A stretch of 7,593 bases of DNA from Pseudolysinimonas_A sp044239695. Lineage in GTDB: Bacteria; Actinomycetota; Actinomycetes; Actinomycetales; Microbacteriaceae. The notes beneath the pieces were generated by a model that had not been told where the DNA came from, made no database searches, and saw only the letters and a program-made list of their open reading frames with translations. Positions 1-5,493 of this stretch are shown piece by piece; the stretch's first letter is position 1; the number at the start of each line of letters is the position of its first letter. The DNA lies in assembly GCF_044239695.1 (NCBI RefSeq), contig NZ_JBIIAW010000123.1:1-7593 (forward strand), read 5' to 3'. A program made the translations under genes and the position numbers.

Positions 1-76
1 CGTCGGTCAGCTCGGCGATGATCGCCTCGCGCGTCTCCTGGTCACGGGCGCCGAGTTCGACTCGGATGATGGCCAT
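1..76 (-). CDS. 4-oxalocrotonate tautomerase-like small protein (5' part only)
   Basis: Only the first 25 codons are in the window; the gene runs off the left edge. The visible protein starts MAIIRVELGARDQETREAII, which has the shape of the 4-oxalocrotonate tautomerase family: a short beta strand followed by an amphipathic helix rich in E and R. The start ATG (74-76) is preceded by AAAGGA at good spacing. In the family the residue after the initiator Met is the catalytic Pro1, a general base freed by Met removal; here it is Ala. The gene follows the solute-binding lipoprotein in the same direction, so it is likely the next gene of that operon, separated by a hairpin. With 25 residues the family call is tentative; another small alpha/beta protein with a similar N-terminus is possible. 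Confidence 0.55.
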   Translation of the reverse strand, partial: MAIIRVELGARDQETREAIIAELTD

Positions 77-114
77 GTCGTTCCTTTCGTGGTGCGTGGT
101 GCAGAGATGAGGGA

Positions 115-138
115 GGGCGCCGGCGGCTGCCGGCGCCC
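115..138 (-). terminator. Intercistronic GC hairpin after the solute-binding protein gene
   Basis: A perfect 9-bp stem (GGGCGCCGG at 115-123 pairing with CCGGCGCCC at 130-138) encloses a 6-nt loop. It begins 10 nt beyond the stop codon of the solute-binding protein gene. No clear U tract follows on the minus strand. It may be a partial or attenuating terminator, or a 3'-end stabiliser that keeps the binding-protein message more abundant than downstream messages, a common arrangement in ABC uptake operons. The structure is visible in the sequence; the role is inferred. Confidence 0.55.
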
Positions 139-148
139 ACCCCGCGGC

Positions 149-1750
149 TCAGCGGTCGAGCCAGAGATTGCTGAAGAACCGGTACGTCGGGGTTCCGTCG
201 CCGCGGTAGCCCCGCACGTCGTTCAGCACCACGTCGTAGTTCGCGTCGATGTAGGTCATCGCGACCGGTCCGCGTTCGGCGAGGATGAGCTCCGCCTGCT
301 GGTACAGCTCCTCGCGCGCGTCGGGGTCGAGTTCTGCCCGCGCATCGGCGATCAGTTCCTCGTACTCCTCGTCGACCCAGTTGCCGTAGTTGAGGCCGCC
401 GCCGTCGGTGAAGCTCGACGTGAAGCGCTCGTCCGGGTCGATCGTGACGCTGAAGCCCGACTGGAACATGTCGAAGTCATCCTCCGCCATACGCGCGTTG
501 GCGATGGTCGATTCGGCCGGCTCGAGGGTGACATTGATGCCGATCTCGGCCAGCTGCGCCTGCTCGACTTCGGCCGAACGCACCTGGAACGCCGACGTCG
601 AGATCACCAGCAGGTTCGTGTCGAACCCGTCCGGGTAGCCGGCTTCGGCGAGCAGCTCCTTGGCGCGCTCGAGATCGGGCTCGCCGTAGACCGGCTCGGT
701 CAGGGCGCCGAAGCGACCCTCGGGCAGGTACCCGGCGTTCAGCGGGTTGCCGACTCCGGCGTTCGCGACGTCGAGGATCGCCTGGCGGTCGAGCGCCAGG
801 AAGATCGCCTGACGAACGCGCACGTCGTCGAACGGAGCCCGCGAGGTGTTGAGCCGCAGGTGCAGCGACAGCGACCCCGCGCCGCCGTACCAGTTGAGGC
901 TCTCGTCGGCCTTGAGGGTGTCGATGAACTCCGGGGCGGCACGCCACAGGAAGTCGATGGTGCCGCTGCGGATGGCCGCGGAGCGGGCGTTGTCGTCGGG
1001 GTTGAACGTGAAGTCCATCCCGTCGAGGTAGGGACCGTTCTCGCCCCAGTAGTCGTCGAACGCGTCGAGCTTGATCGTCTGACCGACGATCCGTTCGGCG
1101 AGTTCGAACGGGCCCGACCCGCCGTCGACGGTGCCGTTGAGGGTGCCGTTGGCCTCGACGACCTCGCGGTCGACGATCGCCGACGACGAGGTGGCCAGCA
1201 ACGACAGCAGCGATGCGCTGGGCTCGGCGAGCTCCATCACGACCGTGTAGTCGTCGGTCGCCTCGATCGACTCGATGCCCGCGTAGCTGCGCGCACGGGG
1301 CGCGGCCGTGGCCGGGTCCTGGATGCGCTCGATCGAGTACACGACGTCGTCGGCAGTCACCGGGCGACCGCTGTGGAAGACGGCATCCTCGCGCAGCTCG
1401 AAGGTGAGTTCCGTGCCGTCCTCGTCGAACTCCCACGTCTCGGCGAGCCCGGGGATGACCTCGCCGCGGTAGTAGTGCACGAGGGAGTCGTAGACCTGCT
1501 CGTTGATGACGTAGGCCGAGGTCTCGGTCGCGGTGTGCGGGTCGAGGTTGGTCGCGTCGAGGCGGATCATGACGTTGAGCCGGCCACCCTCGACAGGGTC
1601 GCCTTCCGACATCTCGTCTTCGAGCTTGATCTCGATCGACGAGCCGAGGTCTTCGTCCTCGGTGCTGGGCGGCGCGCCTCCGCCGGTGCAGGCGGTGAGC
1701 AGAGCGGCGACGGCGACGAGCGCGCCGGTCGCCAGAATGCGGGATCTCAT
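149..1750 (-). CDS. ABC transporter solute-binding lipoprotein, family 5 (peptide/opine/nickel type)
   Basis: This 533-residue lipoprotein would capture an extracellular solute, most likely a peptide or related compound, and pass it to an ABC permease not in the window. The N-terminus has two Arg, a hydrophobic stretch and the lipobox LLTAC with Cys21 as the lipidation site, then a Gly/Pro/acidic linker. Family 5 signatures follow in order: LDP at 69-71, VYDSL at 86-90, LAETWEFDEDGTELTFEL at 102-119, and the R-x-D-x-x-FHSG and TADDVVYS motifs at 120-139. Length is normal for the family (about 500-550). The ATG at 1750 has AAGGAG about 8 nt upstream. It lies 46 bp after the M19 dipeptidase-like gene on the same strand, so the two probably act on the same compound. 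The exact ligand cannot be read from sequence; a di- or oligopeptide is favoured by the dipeptidase neighbour. Confidence 0.93.
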   Translation of the reverse strand: MRSRILATGALVAVAALLTACTGGGAPPSTEDEDLGSSIEIKLEDEMSEGDPVEGGRLNVMIRLDATNLDPHTATETSAYVINEQVYDSLVHYYRGEVIPGLAETWEFDEDGTELTFELREDAVFHSGRPVTADDVVYSIERIQDPATAAPRARSYAGIESIEATDDYTVVMELAEPSASLLSLLATSSSAIVDREVVEANGTLNGTVDGGSGPFELAERIVGQTIKLDAFDDYWGENGPYLDGMDFTFNPDDNARSAAIRSGTIDFLWRAAPEFIDTLKADESLNWYGGAGSLSLHLRLNTSRAPFDDVRVRQAIFLALDRQAILDVANAGVGNPLNAGYLPEGRFGALTEPVYGEPDLERAKELLAEAGYPDGFDTNLLVISTSAFQVRSAEVEQAQLAEIGINVTLEPAESTIANARMAEDDFDMFQSGFSVTIDPDERFTSSFTDGGGLNYGNWVDEEYEELIADARAELDPDAREELYQQAELILAERGPVAMTYIDANYDVVLNDVRGYRGDGTPTYRFFSNLWLDR

Positions 1751-1796
1751 GGTGCTTCTCCTTAGGTACTCTCCGGTGGGGGGTGCAGGTGGAGCG

Positions 1797-2810
1797 TCAG
1801 ACCGTCCAGGCCTGGTCGAAGACCCGGAGCCAGTTCTGGCCGAGGATCTTGGTCACCTCGTCGGGCGAGAATCCGCCGTCGAGGAGGGCAGGGGTGAAGT
1901 TGGCGAAGTCGCCGGCGTCGTCCATGCCGATGGCGCGACGGTCGGTCCAGCCGAACCCGGGCAGCAGGTCGGCCTGGTTCGGGTCGGCGAGTTGCGCGAT
2001 GCGCATCTCCTGAGTCCAGGTCTCGTCGTAGTCGGTGGCGATCGCGACGTGGTCGACGCCGACGAGGTCGGCGATGTGCGCGACGTGCTCGACGAACCGC
2101 GTCAGGTCGGGGCGGCGGCCGGGCTCGTCGGGGTAGTGCAGGAAGCCCGACAGGGTCGTGATGCCGAGCACTCCACCCTGGGCCGCGAGGGCCTTGAGGA
2201 AGTCGTCGGACTTCGCCCGGATGTGCGGCGAGAGCACGTTGCAGAAGGAATGGGTGACGACGACCGGCGTCGACGACGCCTCCATGGCGCCGAGACCGGT
2301 CGCCTCGCCGCAGTGCGACACGTCGACGAGGATGCCGAGGTCGTTCATCTCCGCCACGAAGCGCTTGCCGGCGAGCGTGAGCCCGCTGTCGACGGGCTCG
2401 CCGCATCCGGCGCCGAGGAGGTTCTGTCGCTGGTAGGTGAGCTGGAGGATGCGCACGCCCAGGTCGTAGAACGTGCCGAGCAGGTCGAGGTCGACGCCGA
2501 TCATCTCGGTGTCCTGAGGCCCGAGGATGACGGCTTCCTTGCCTTCGGCCTTGGCACGTTCAATGTCGGCCACCGTCAGCGCCAGCAGCACCTGGTCGGA
2601 ATGCGCGTCGATCCAGCGGCGGCAGGTGTTGACGTCGCGCAGCGCCTCGAGGGTTCCCGCGTAGGGGCGCGTGACCGTGTGGTTGACGGCGGTCACCCCG
2701 CCCCGACGGATGCGCTCGAGGTGCGCGTCCGAGAGTTCGATGACGGTGCTGCCCTCGACGACGACGGCGGAGCGGTGGACGTCGGCGGCCTGCGTCGCGA
2801 CGGAATTCAT
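1797..2810 (-). CDS. Membrane dipeptidase-like protein, peptidase family M19, divergent metal site
   Basis: A 337-residue protein of the renal dipeptidase (M19) family, amidohydrolase-type TIM barrel, probably cytoplasmic since no signal peptide is seen. Family landmarks: GGVTAVNHT at 37-45, the segment LTYQRQNLLGAGCGEPVDSG followed by LT, NDLGILVDVSH with His166, VVVTHS with His187, Arg198, and DHVAIATDYD with Asp260. The usual first motif D-G-H-N-D is replaced by E19-G-S-T-V23, so the His-x-Asp metal ligands are absent. The bridging Glu of the 'GIEG' segment appears to be Gln99 (GPQDTE). A classical two-zinc centre is therefore unlikely; it may use one metal or act on a different substrate. 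The ATG at 2810 is chosen because GGAGG lies just upstream; the frame stays open to 2999 but that part overlaps promoter elements. First gene of the operon with the solute-binding protein. Confidence 0.85.
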   Translation of the reverse strand: MNSVATQAADVHRSAVVVEGSTVIELSDAHLERIRRGGVTAVNHTVTRPYAGTLEALRDVNTCRRWIDAHSDQVLLALTVADIERAKAEGKEAVILGPQDTEMIGVDLDLLGTFYDLGVRILQLTYQRQNLLGAGCGEPVDSGLTLAGKRFVAEMNDLGILVDVSHCGEATGLGAMEASSTPVVVTHSFCNVLSPHIRAKSDDFLKALAAQGGVLGITTLSGFLHYPDEPGRRPDLTRFVEHVAHIADLVGVDHVAIATDYDETWTQEMRIAQLADPNQADLLPGFGWTDRRAIGMDDAGDFANFTPALLDGGFSPDEVTKILGQNWLRVFDQAWTV

Positions 2811-2840
2811 GGTGCCTCCGGGATCTGGTGGTTTTCCCGA

Positions 2841-2846
2841 ACTATA
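2841..2846 (-). promoter_or_regulatory. Likely -10 box of the dipeptidase operon
   Basis: Read on the minus strand this is TATAGT, five of six matches to TATAAT. It predicts a transcript start near 2834 and a leader of about 24 nt carrying the GGAGG ribosome site. No good -35 hexamer stands 16-18 nt upstream. Instead the TTACAG/CTGTAA dyad (2860-2878) covers that position, as expected for a regulated promoter. Confidence 0.5.
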
Positions 2847-2859
2847 CGATGCACACCGT

Positions 2860-2878
2860 TTACAGCACCAGACTGTAA
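2860..2878. promoter_or_regulatory. Dyad TTACAG-N7-CTGTAA, candidate operator of the dipeptidase operon
   Basis: A perfect 6-bp inverted repeat with a 7-bp spacer. It lies about 14 bp upstream of the predicted -10 box of the minus-strand operon, so it overlaps the -35 zone. The size and position fit a dimeric regulator; no regulator gene for it is in the window. Function is inferred from position only. Confidence 0.4.
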
Positions 2879-2882
2879 CCAG

Positions 2883-2912
2883 TTCGTCATAATCAAGTCT
2901 CGTTTTGACGAA
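2883..2912. repeat. Inverted repeat TTCGTCA-N16-TGACGAA in the divergent intergenic region
   Basis: Two perfect 7-bp arms (2883-2889 and 2906-2912) separated by 16 bp lie between the dipeptidase promoter and the sulfur-locus promoter. The region is locally AT-rich. It could be a second regulator site for either direction or a chance repeat. Confidence 0.3.
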
Positions 2913-2944
2913 TTTCGTATTCTGTGGGTCGCGAGTGCTGAGTA

Positions 2945-2960
2945 ATACCCCTGGGGGTAT
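2945..2960. promoter_or_regulatory. CstR/CsoR-type operator, site 1 (reductase promoter)
   Basis: ATACCCCTGGGGGTAT is a 16-bp palindrome with one non-complementary pair at its centre. It matches the other two sites in the window (5104-5119, 5444-5459) and the known GC-rich operator form of the CsoR/CstR family. It sits directly upstream of the -10 box of the CoA-disulfide reductase gene, where a bound repressor would block RNA polymerase. Confidence 0.85.
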
Positions 2961-2964
2961 CTGG

Positions 2965-2970
2965 TATTCT
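2965..2970 (+). promoter_or_regulatory. -10 box of the CoA-disulfide reductase gene; transcript probably leaderless
   Basis: TATTCT places the expected transcript start at about 2977, which is the A of the ATG. No Shine-Dalgarno sequence is visible before that ATG. Both facts point to a leaderless mRNA, which is common in actinobacteria. No convincing -35 hexamer is seen; the operator occupies the spacer. Confidence 0.5.
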
Positions 2971-2976
2971 GAGCGA

Positions 2977-4638
2977 ATGACTCCGCGACGTATCCTCATC
3001 GTCGGCGGCGTCGCGGGCGGGATGTCCGCCGCGACGCGCCTGCGCCGCCTGCTCGAGCACGCCGAGATCGTGGTCTTCGAACGCGGCGGGCACGTGTCGT
3101 TCGCGAACTGCGGGCTGCCGTACTATCTCGGCGGCGTGATCGACGACCGCGCCGACCTGCTGCTGCAGACCCCGGCGTCGCTCGCCGCGCGTTTCGGCCT
3201 CGACGTGCGCGTGCGCCACGAGGTGCTCGCCATCGACCGCGACGCCCGCACGATCCGGGTGCGCGACCTCGAGAGCGGCACCGAGACCGACGAGCCCTAC
3301 GACGCCCTCGTGCTCTCGCCCGGCGCCAGCCCGGTGCGGCCCGACCTCCCCGGTGCCGAGCGGATGCTCACCCTCCGCGACATCGACGACGTCGACGCCG
3401 CGATGGCCGCGCTGCAGACGAAGCCACGATCGGCGCTCGTGCTCGGCGGCGGATTCATCGGCCTCGAGATGACCGAGAACCTGCTGCGCCGTGGCCTCGC
3501 CGTCACGCTCGTCGAACGCAATCCGCAGGTACTCACCCCGCTCGACCCCGAGATGGCCGAACCCGTCGCGGCTCGGCTCCGCACCGCCGGCGTCGACCTC
3601 CGTCTCTCGTCGGGAGTCGTCGCTCTCGGCGCCGACACGGCGACCCTGGTGAACGGCGACACCGTGCCCGCCGACCTCGTCATCGCCGCCACCGGGGTGC
3701 GTCCCGACAGCGGGCTCGCCCGCGACGCCGGGCTCGCCCTCGGGCCGCGCGGCGGCATCCGGGTCGACGACCGGCTGTGCACCGCCGACCCGGCGATCTT
3801 CGCGATCGGCGATGCCGCCGAGAAGGTCGACGCGCTCACCGGGGAATCCCGGCTCGTGCCCCTCGCCGGGCTCGCGAACCGCCACGGGCGGCTCGTCGCC
3901 GACGCGATCGCCGGGCGCGAGATCCGGGTGCGCGACGCCCTCGGCACCGCGGTCGTCGGCGTGCTCGACCTCACCGCCGCCGTCACCGGCTGGAACGAGA
4001 AACAGCTGCGCGCCGCCGGACGGGAGATCCGCGTCATCCACACCCACCCGGCCTCGCACACCGGCTACTACCCGGGGGCCCAGCCGATGGCGCTGAAGCT
4101 GCTCGTCGACGCCCGCACCGACGAGATCCTGGGCGCTCAGGGCGTCGGCGGGGAGGGCGTCGACAAGCGCCTCGATGTGATCGCGACCGCGATGACGGGA
4201 CGGCTCACGGCCTCCGACCTCGCCGATCTCGAACTCGCCTACGCCCCGCAGTACTCCTCGGCGAAGGATCCCGTCAACATGCTCGGCTACGTCGCCCTCA
4301 ACGCGCGCGACGGCCTCACCCCGTCGATCCAGTGGCACGAGCTGGCCGCCGCGCTCGACGCCGGGGCGACCCTCATCGACGTGCGTTCCGTCGCCGAATA
4401 CCGCGACGGCGCCATCCCCGGCTCGCTCAACATCCCGCTCGACGACCTCCGCGCGCGGCTCGACGACCTCCCCGCGGGTCGCCTCATCGTGCACTGCAAG
4501 GTGGGCCAGCGCGGCCACGCCGCCGTGCGCCTGCTCGCCCAGCACGGCCGGGACGCCGTCAACCTCGACGGCGGGTACCTCACCTGGAGTGCGGGAACTC
4601 AGTCGACGAAGTCGATGCCGGTGGCCTCGGCCGCCTGA
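2977..4638 (+). CDS. CoA-disulfide/persulfide (polysulfide) reductase with C-terminal rhodanese domain
   Basis: A 553-residue FAD- and NAD(P)H-dependent flavoprotein of the CoADR-RHD (NPSR-like) type, expected to reduce CoA-persulfide, polysulfide or CoA-disulfide in the cytoplasm. Visible parts: FAD motif ILIVGGVAGGMSAA (6-19); redox Cys45 in SFANCGLPYYLGG, the single active Cys of CoADR enzymes; NAD(P) motif GGGFIG (157-162); second FAD motif AIFAIGDAAE (273-282); the CoADR dimer segments YYPGAQ (364-369) and YAPQYSSAKDP (422-432); then a rhodanese domain (about 448-540) with IDVR and active-loop CKVGQR at Cys507. The ATG at 2977 is preferred because the frame upstream of it (open from 2905) contains the operator and -10 box. 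The last dozen residues (TQSTKSMPVASAA) look unlike the family and are antisense to the tail of a broken rhodanese gene. Neighbours and the shared operator place it in a CstR-controlled sulfur response. Confidence 0.93.
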   Translation: MTPRRILIVGGVAGGMSAATRLRRLLEHAEIVVFERGGHVSFANCGLPYYLGGVIDDRADLLLQTPASLAARFGLDVRVRHEVLAIDRDARTIRVRDLESGTETDEPYDALVLSPGASPVRPDLPGAERMLTLRDIDDVDAAMAALQTKPRSALVLGGGFIGLEMTENLLRRGLAVTLVERNPQVLTPLDPEMAEPVAARLRTAGVDLRLSSGVVALGADTATLVNGDTVPADLVIAATGVRPDSGLARDAGLALGPRGGIRVDDRLCTADPAIFAIGDAAEKVDALTGESRLVPLAGLANRHGRLVADAIAGREIRVRDALGTAVVGVLDLTAAVTGWNEKQLRAAGREIRVIHTHPASHTGYYPGAQPMALKLLVDARTDEILGAQGVGGEGVDKRLDVIATAMTGRLTASDLADLELAYAPQYSSAKDPVNMLGYVALNARDGLTPSIQWHELAAALDAGATLIDVRSVAEYRDGAIPGSLNIPLDDLRARLDDLPAGRLIVHCKVGQRGHAAVRLLAQHGRDAVNLDGGYLTWSAGTQSTKSMPVASAA

Positions 4639-4778
4639 TCGAGCCCGCCCCCGTTGACGAGTGACGTGAACCCGAGATCGGTCATCCGATCGATCGCCGC
4701 GGCCGACCGGTTGCCCGAGCGGCAGGAGACGACGTAGTCGGCGTCGGGATCGAGTTCGCTCACCAGGGCGATGTGCGG
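4599..4778 (-). pseudogene. Truncated rhodanese: C-terminal half only
   Basis: Read on the minus strand, this stretch encodes DPHIALVSELDPDADYVVSC, then the active loop RSGNRS, then a typical rhodanese end with LGFTSLVNGGG and a TGA stop at 4599-4601. The rhodanese N-terminal half (the 'IDVRxxxEF..GHIPGAxNIP' part) is missing: upstream the frame runs out of phase into the end of the next rhodanese gene, whose stop codon (4780-4782) it abuts. No ATG precedes the conserved part and the only in-frame early start is a GTG at 4761-4763 with no ribosome site. This fits a deletion that removed the 5' half of a second rhodanese gene. Its 3' end overlaps the reductase gene by 40 bp on the opposite strand. 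A coupled 54-residue product cannot be excluded but would lack half the fold. Confidence 0.75.
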
Positions 4779-4779
4779 A

Positions 4780-5091
4780 TCACGCGGGGACCCCGCGCTC
4801 GACGGGGAGCCCCGAGCGGTACCAGTTGGTGATGCCGCCGTCGACGTCGACGGCGTCGATGCCCTCGCCGGTGAGGTAGGCCGTCGCCTGCGCGCTACGG
4901 CCGCCCGACAGGCACATCACGTACACCGCGCGGTCCCGCGGAAGCTCGGTGAGCCGTGCGGGCAGAGTGCTGAGCGGGATGTTGAGCGCACCCGCGACGC
5001 GGGCGTCGGTGAACTCGTCGGGCTCGCGCACGTCGACGATCGTGGCGTCGGCGCCGAGCGCCGCGAGGTCGGTCGGTGAGATGGTCGTCAT
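4780..5091 (-). CDS. Single-domain rhodanese sulfurtransferase
   Basis: A 103-residue stand-alone rhodanese that would carry sulfane sulfur as a Cys persulfide and transfer it between thiols in the cytoplasm. Landmarks, numbered from MTTIS: IVDVREPDEF (18-27), ARVAGALNIPL (30-40), active loop CLSGGRS with Cys60, and DGGITNW near the end. The fold is complete for the family. Two starts are possible: ATG at 5101-5103 (adding MIVG) and ATG at 5089-5091. The second is chosen because a -10 box (TATGAT, 5099-5104 on the minus strand) overlaps the first ATG and predicts a transcript start at about 5092, giving a leaderless message. It is divergent from the CstR-like repressor and shares operator site 2, so it is very likely repressed by it. 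Confidence 0.9.
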   Translation of the reverse strand: MTTISPTDLAALGADATIVDVREPDEFTDARVAGALNIPLSTLPARLTELPRDRAVYVMCLSGGRSAQATAYLTGEGIDAVDVDGGITNWYRSGLPVERGVPA

Positions 5092-5098
5092 GCCGACG

Positions 5099-5122
5099 AT
5101 CATATACCCCTAGGGGTATCAT
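5099..5122. promoter_or_regulatory. Divergent, back-to-back promoters sharing one operator (rhodanese / cstR)
   Basis: Minus-strand -10 TATGAT (5099-5104) and plus-strand -10 TATCAT (5117-5122), each five of six matches to TATAAT, stand at opposite ends of the operator palindrome and overlap its outermost bases. One bound repressor would occlude both. The plus-strand start is predicted near 5129, giving a leader of about 40 nt with a good ribosome site; the minus-strand start falls at the rhodanese ATG. Confidence 0.6.
5104..5119. promoter_or_regulatory. CstR/CsoR-type operator, site 2 (rhodanese/cstR divergent region)
   Basis: ATACCCCTAGGGGTAT is a perfect 16-bp palindrome and the best of the three sites. 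It lies between the divergent rhodanese and repressor genes and predicts autoregulation of the repressor. Confidence 0.9.
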
Positions 5123-5168
5123 GGTGCTGGCTCGCGACTGCGGGCGAACCCACGACACGGAGGATCCC

Positions 5169-5426
5169 ATGGACCTCGACCCCGCCGGCATGAAGCCCGT
5201 GCTCAACCGACTGCGCCGCGCCCAAGGGCAGCTGACCGCCGTCATCCGCATGATCGAAGAGGGCAAAGACTGCACGAGCGTGGTCACGCAGCTCGCGGCC
5301 GTCTCGAGCGCCCTCGACCGCGCGGGTTTCGCGATCATCGCCGACACGCTCGAGAAGTGCGTCAAGCAGGACGAGCCGGAGCTCGACCGCGCCCAGCTGG
5401 AGAAGCTCTTCCTCTCCCTCGCCTGA
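5169..5426 (+). CDS. cstR: CsoR-family transcriptional repressor, CstR type (persulfide sensor)
   Basis: An 85-residue all-helical DUF156 (CsoR/RcnR/CstR) protein, a DNA-binding tetramer in this family. Visible: NRLRRAQGQL (13-22), EEGKDC with Cys35, QLAAVSSALDRA (41-52) and LEKC with Cys64. Copper-sensing CsoR proteins use Cys-His-Cys; the residue four before the second Cys, His in CsoR, is Thr60 here. Two Cys without that His is the pattern of CstR, which senses reactive sulfur by forming di- or polysulfide bridges between the two Cys. The context agrees: rhodaneses and a CoA-persulfide reductase, with no copper ATPase or chaperone. The start ATG at 5169 has GGAGG 5 nt upstream; an in-frame ATG at 5121 lies inside the -10 box. 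Operator site 2 precedes it and site 3 follows it, so it likely controls itself and both neighbours. Confidence 0.9.
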   Translation: MDLDPAGMKPVLNRLRRAQGQLTAVIRMIEEGKDCTSVVTQLAAVSSALDRAGFAIIADTLEKCVKQDEPELDRAQLEKLFLSLA

Positions 5427-5443
5427 CGGAAGGTGGCATCCCG

Positions 5444-5459
5444 ATACCCCCGGGGGTAT
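5444..5459. promoter_or_regulatory. CstR/CsoR-type operator, site 3 (Cys-rich gene promoter)
   Basis: ATACCCCCGGGGGTAT is a perfect palindrome, extending to 18 bp with flanking G and C (5443-5460). It begins 18 bp after the repressor stop codon. Its last TAT starts a possible -10 box TATCTT (5457-5462). It should give the small downstream gene its own repressed promoter. Confidence 0.88.
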
Positions 5460-5493
5460 CTTGGAGTCACCCCCTTCACGATCGGAGACGACC

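Noticed and set aside
89..1765. Long plus-strand open frame (558 codons) opposite the solute-binding protein
   Set aside because: Its translation is repetitive Arg/Val/Asp-rich sequence typical of antisense frames in high-GC genes, and the minus strand encodes a clear lipoprotein with ribosome site.
2905..2976. Upstream start of the reductase at 2905
   Set aside because: The added residues are encoded by the operator and -10 region and do not resemble the family; the FAD motif begins properly after the ATG at 2977.
2811..2999. N-terminal extension of the dipeptidase to an ATG at 2999
   Set aside because: The extension crosses the reductase start, operator site 1 and the dipeptidase's own -10 box; the ATG at 2810 has a strong GGAGG site.
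2893..4545. Long minus-strand open frame (550 codons) opposite the CoA-disulfide reductase
   Set aside because: Low-complexity Gly/Val/Glu/Arg composition with no recognisable domain; the plus strand encodes a textbook flavoprotein.
5076..5168. Upstream starts of the repressor (5076 or 5121)
   Set aside because: They lie inside the divergent promoter and operator; GGAGG before the ATG at 5169 and the family length of about 85-90 residues support the shorter form.
2945..5459. Reading the three palindromes as a CRISPR array or mobile-element ends
   Set aside because: Only three copies, spaced 2159 and 340 bp apart, each in a promoter, with no spacers or transposase; an operator role explains them.
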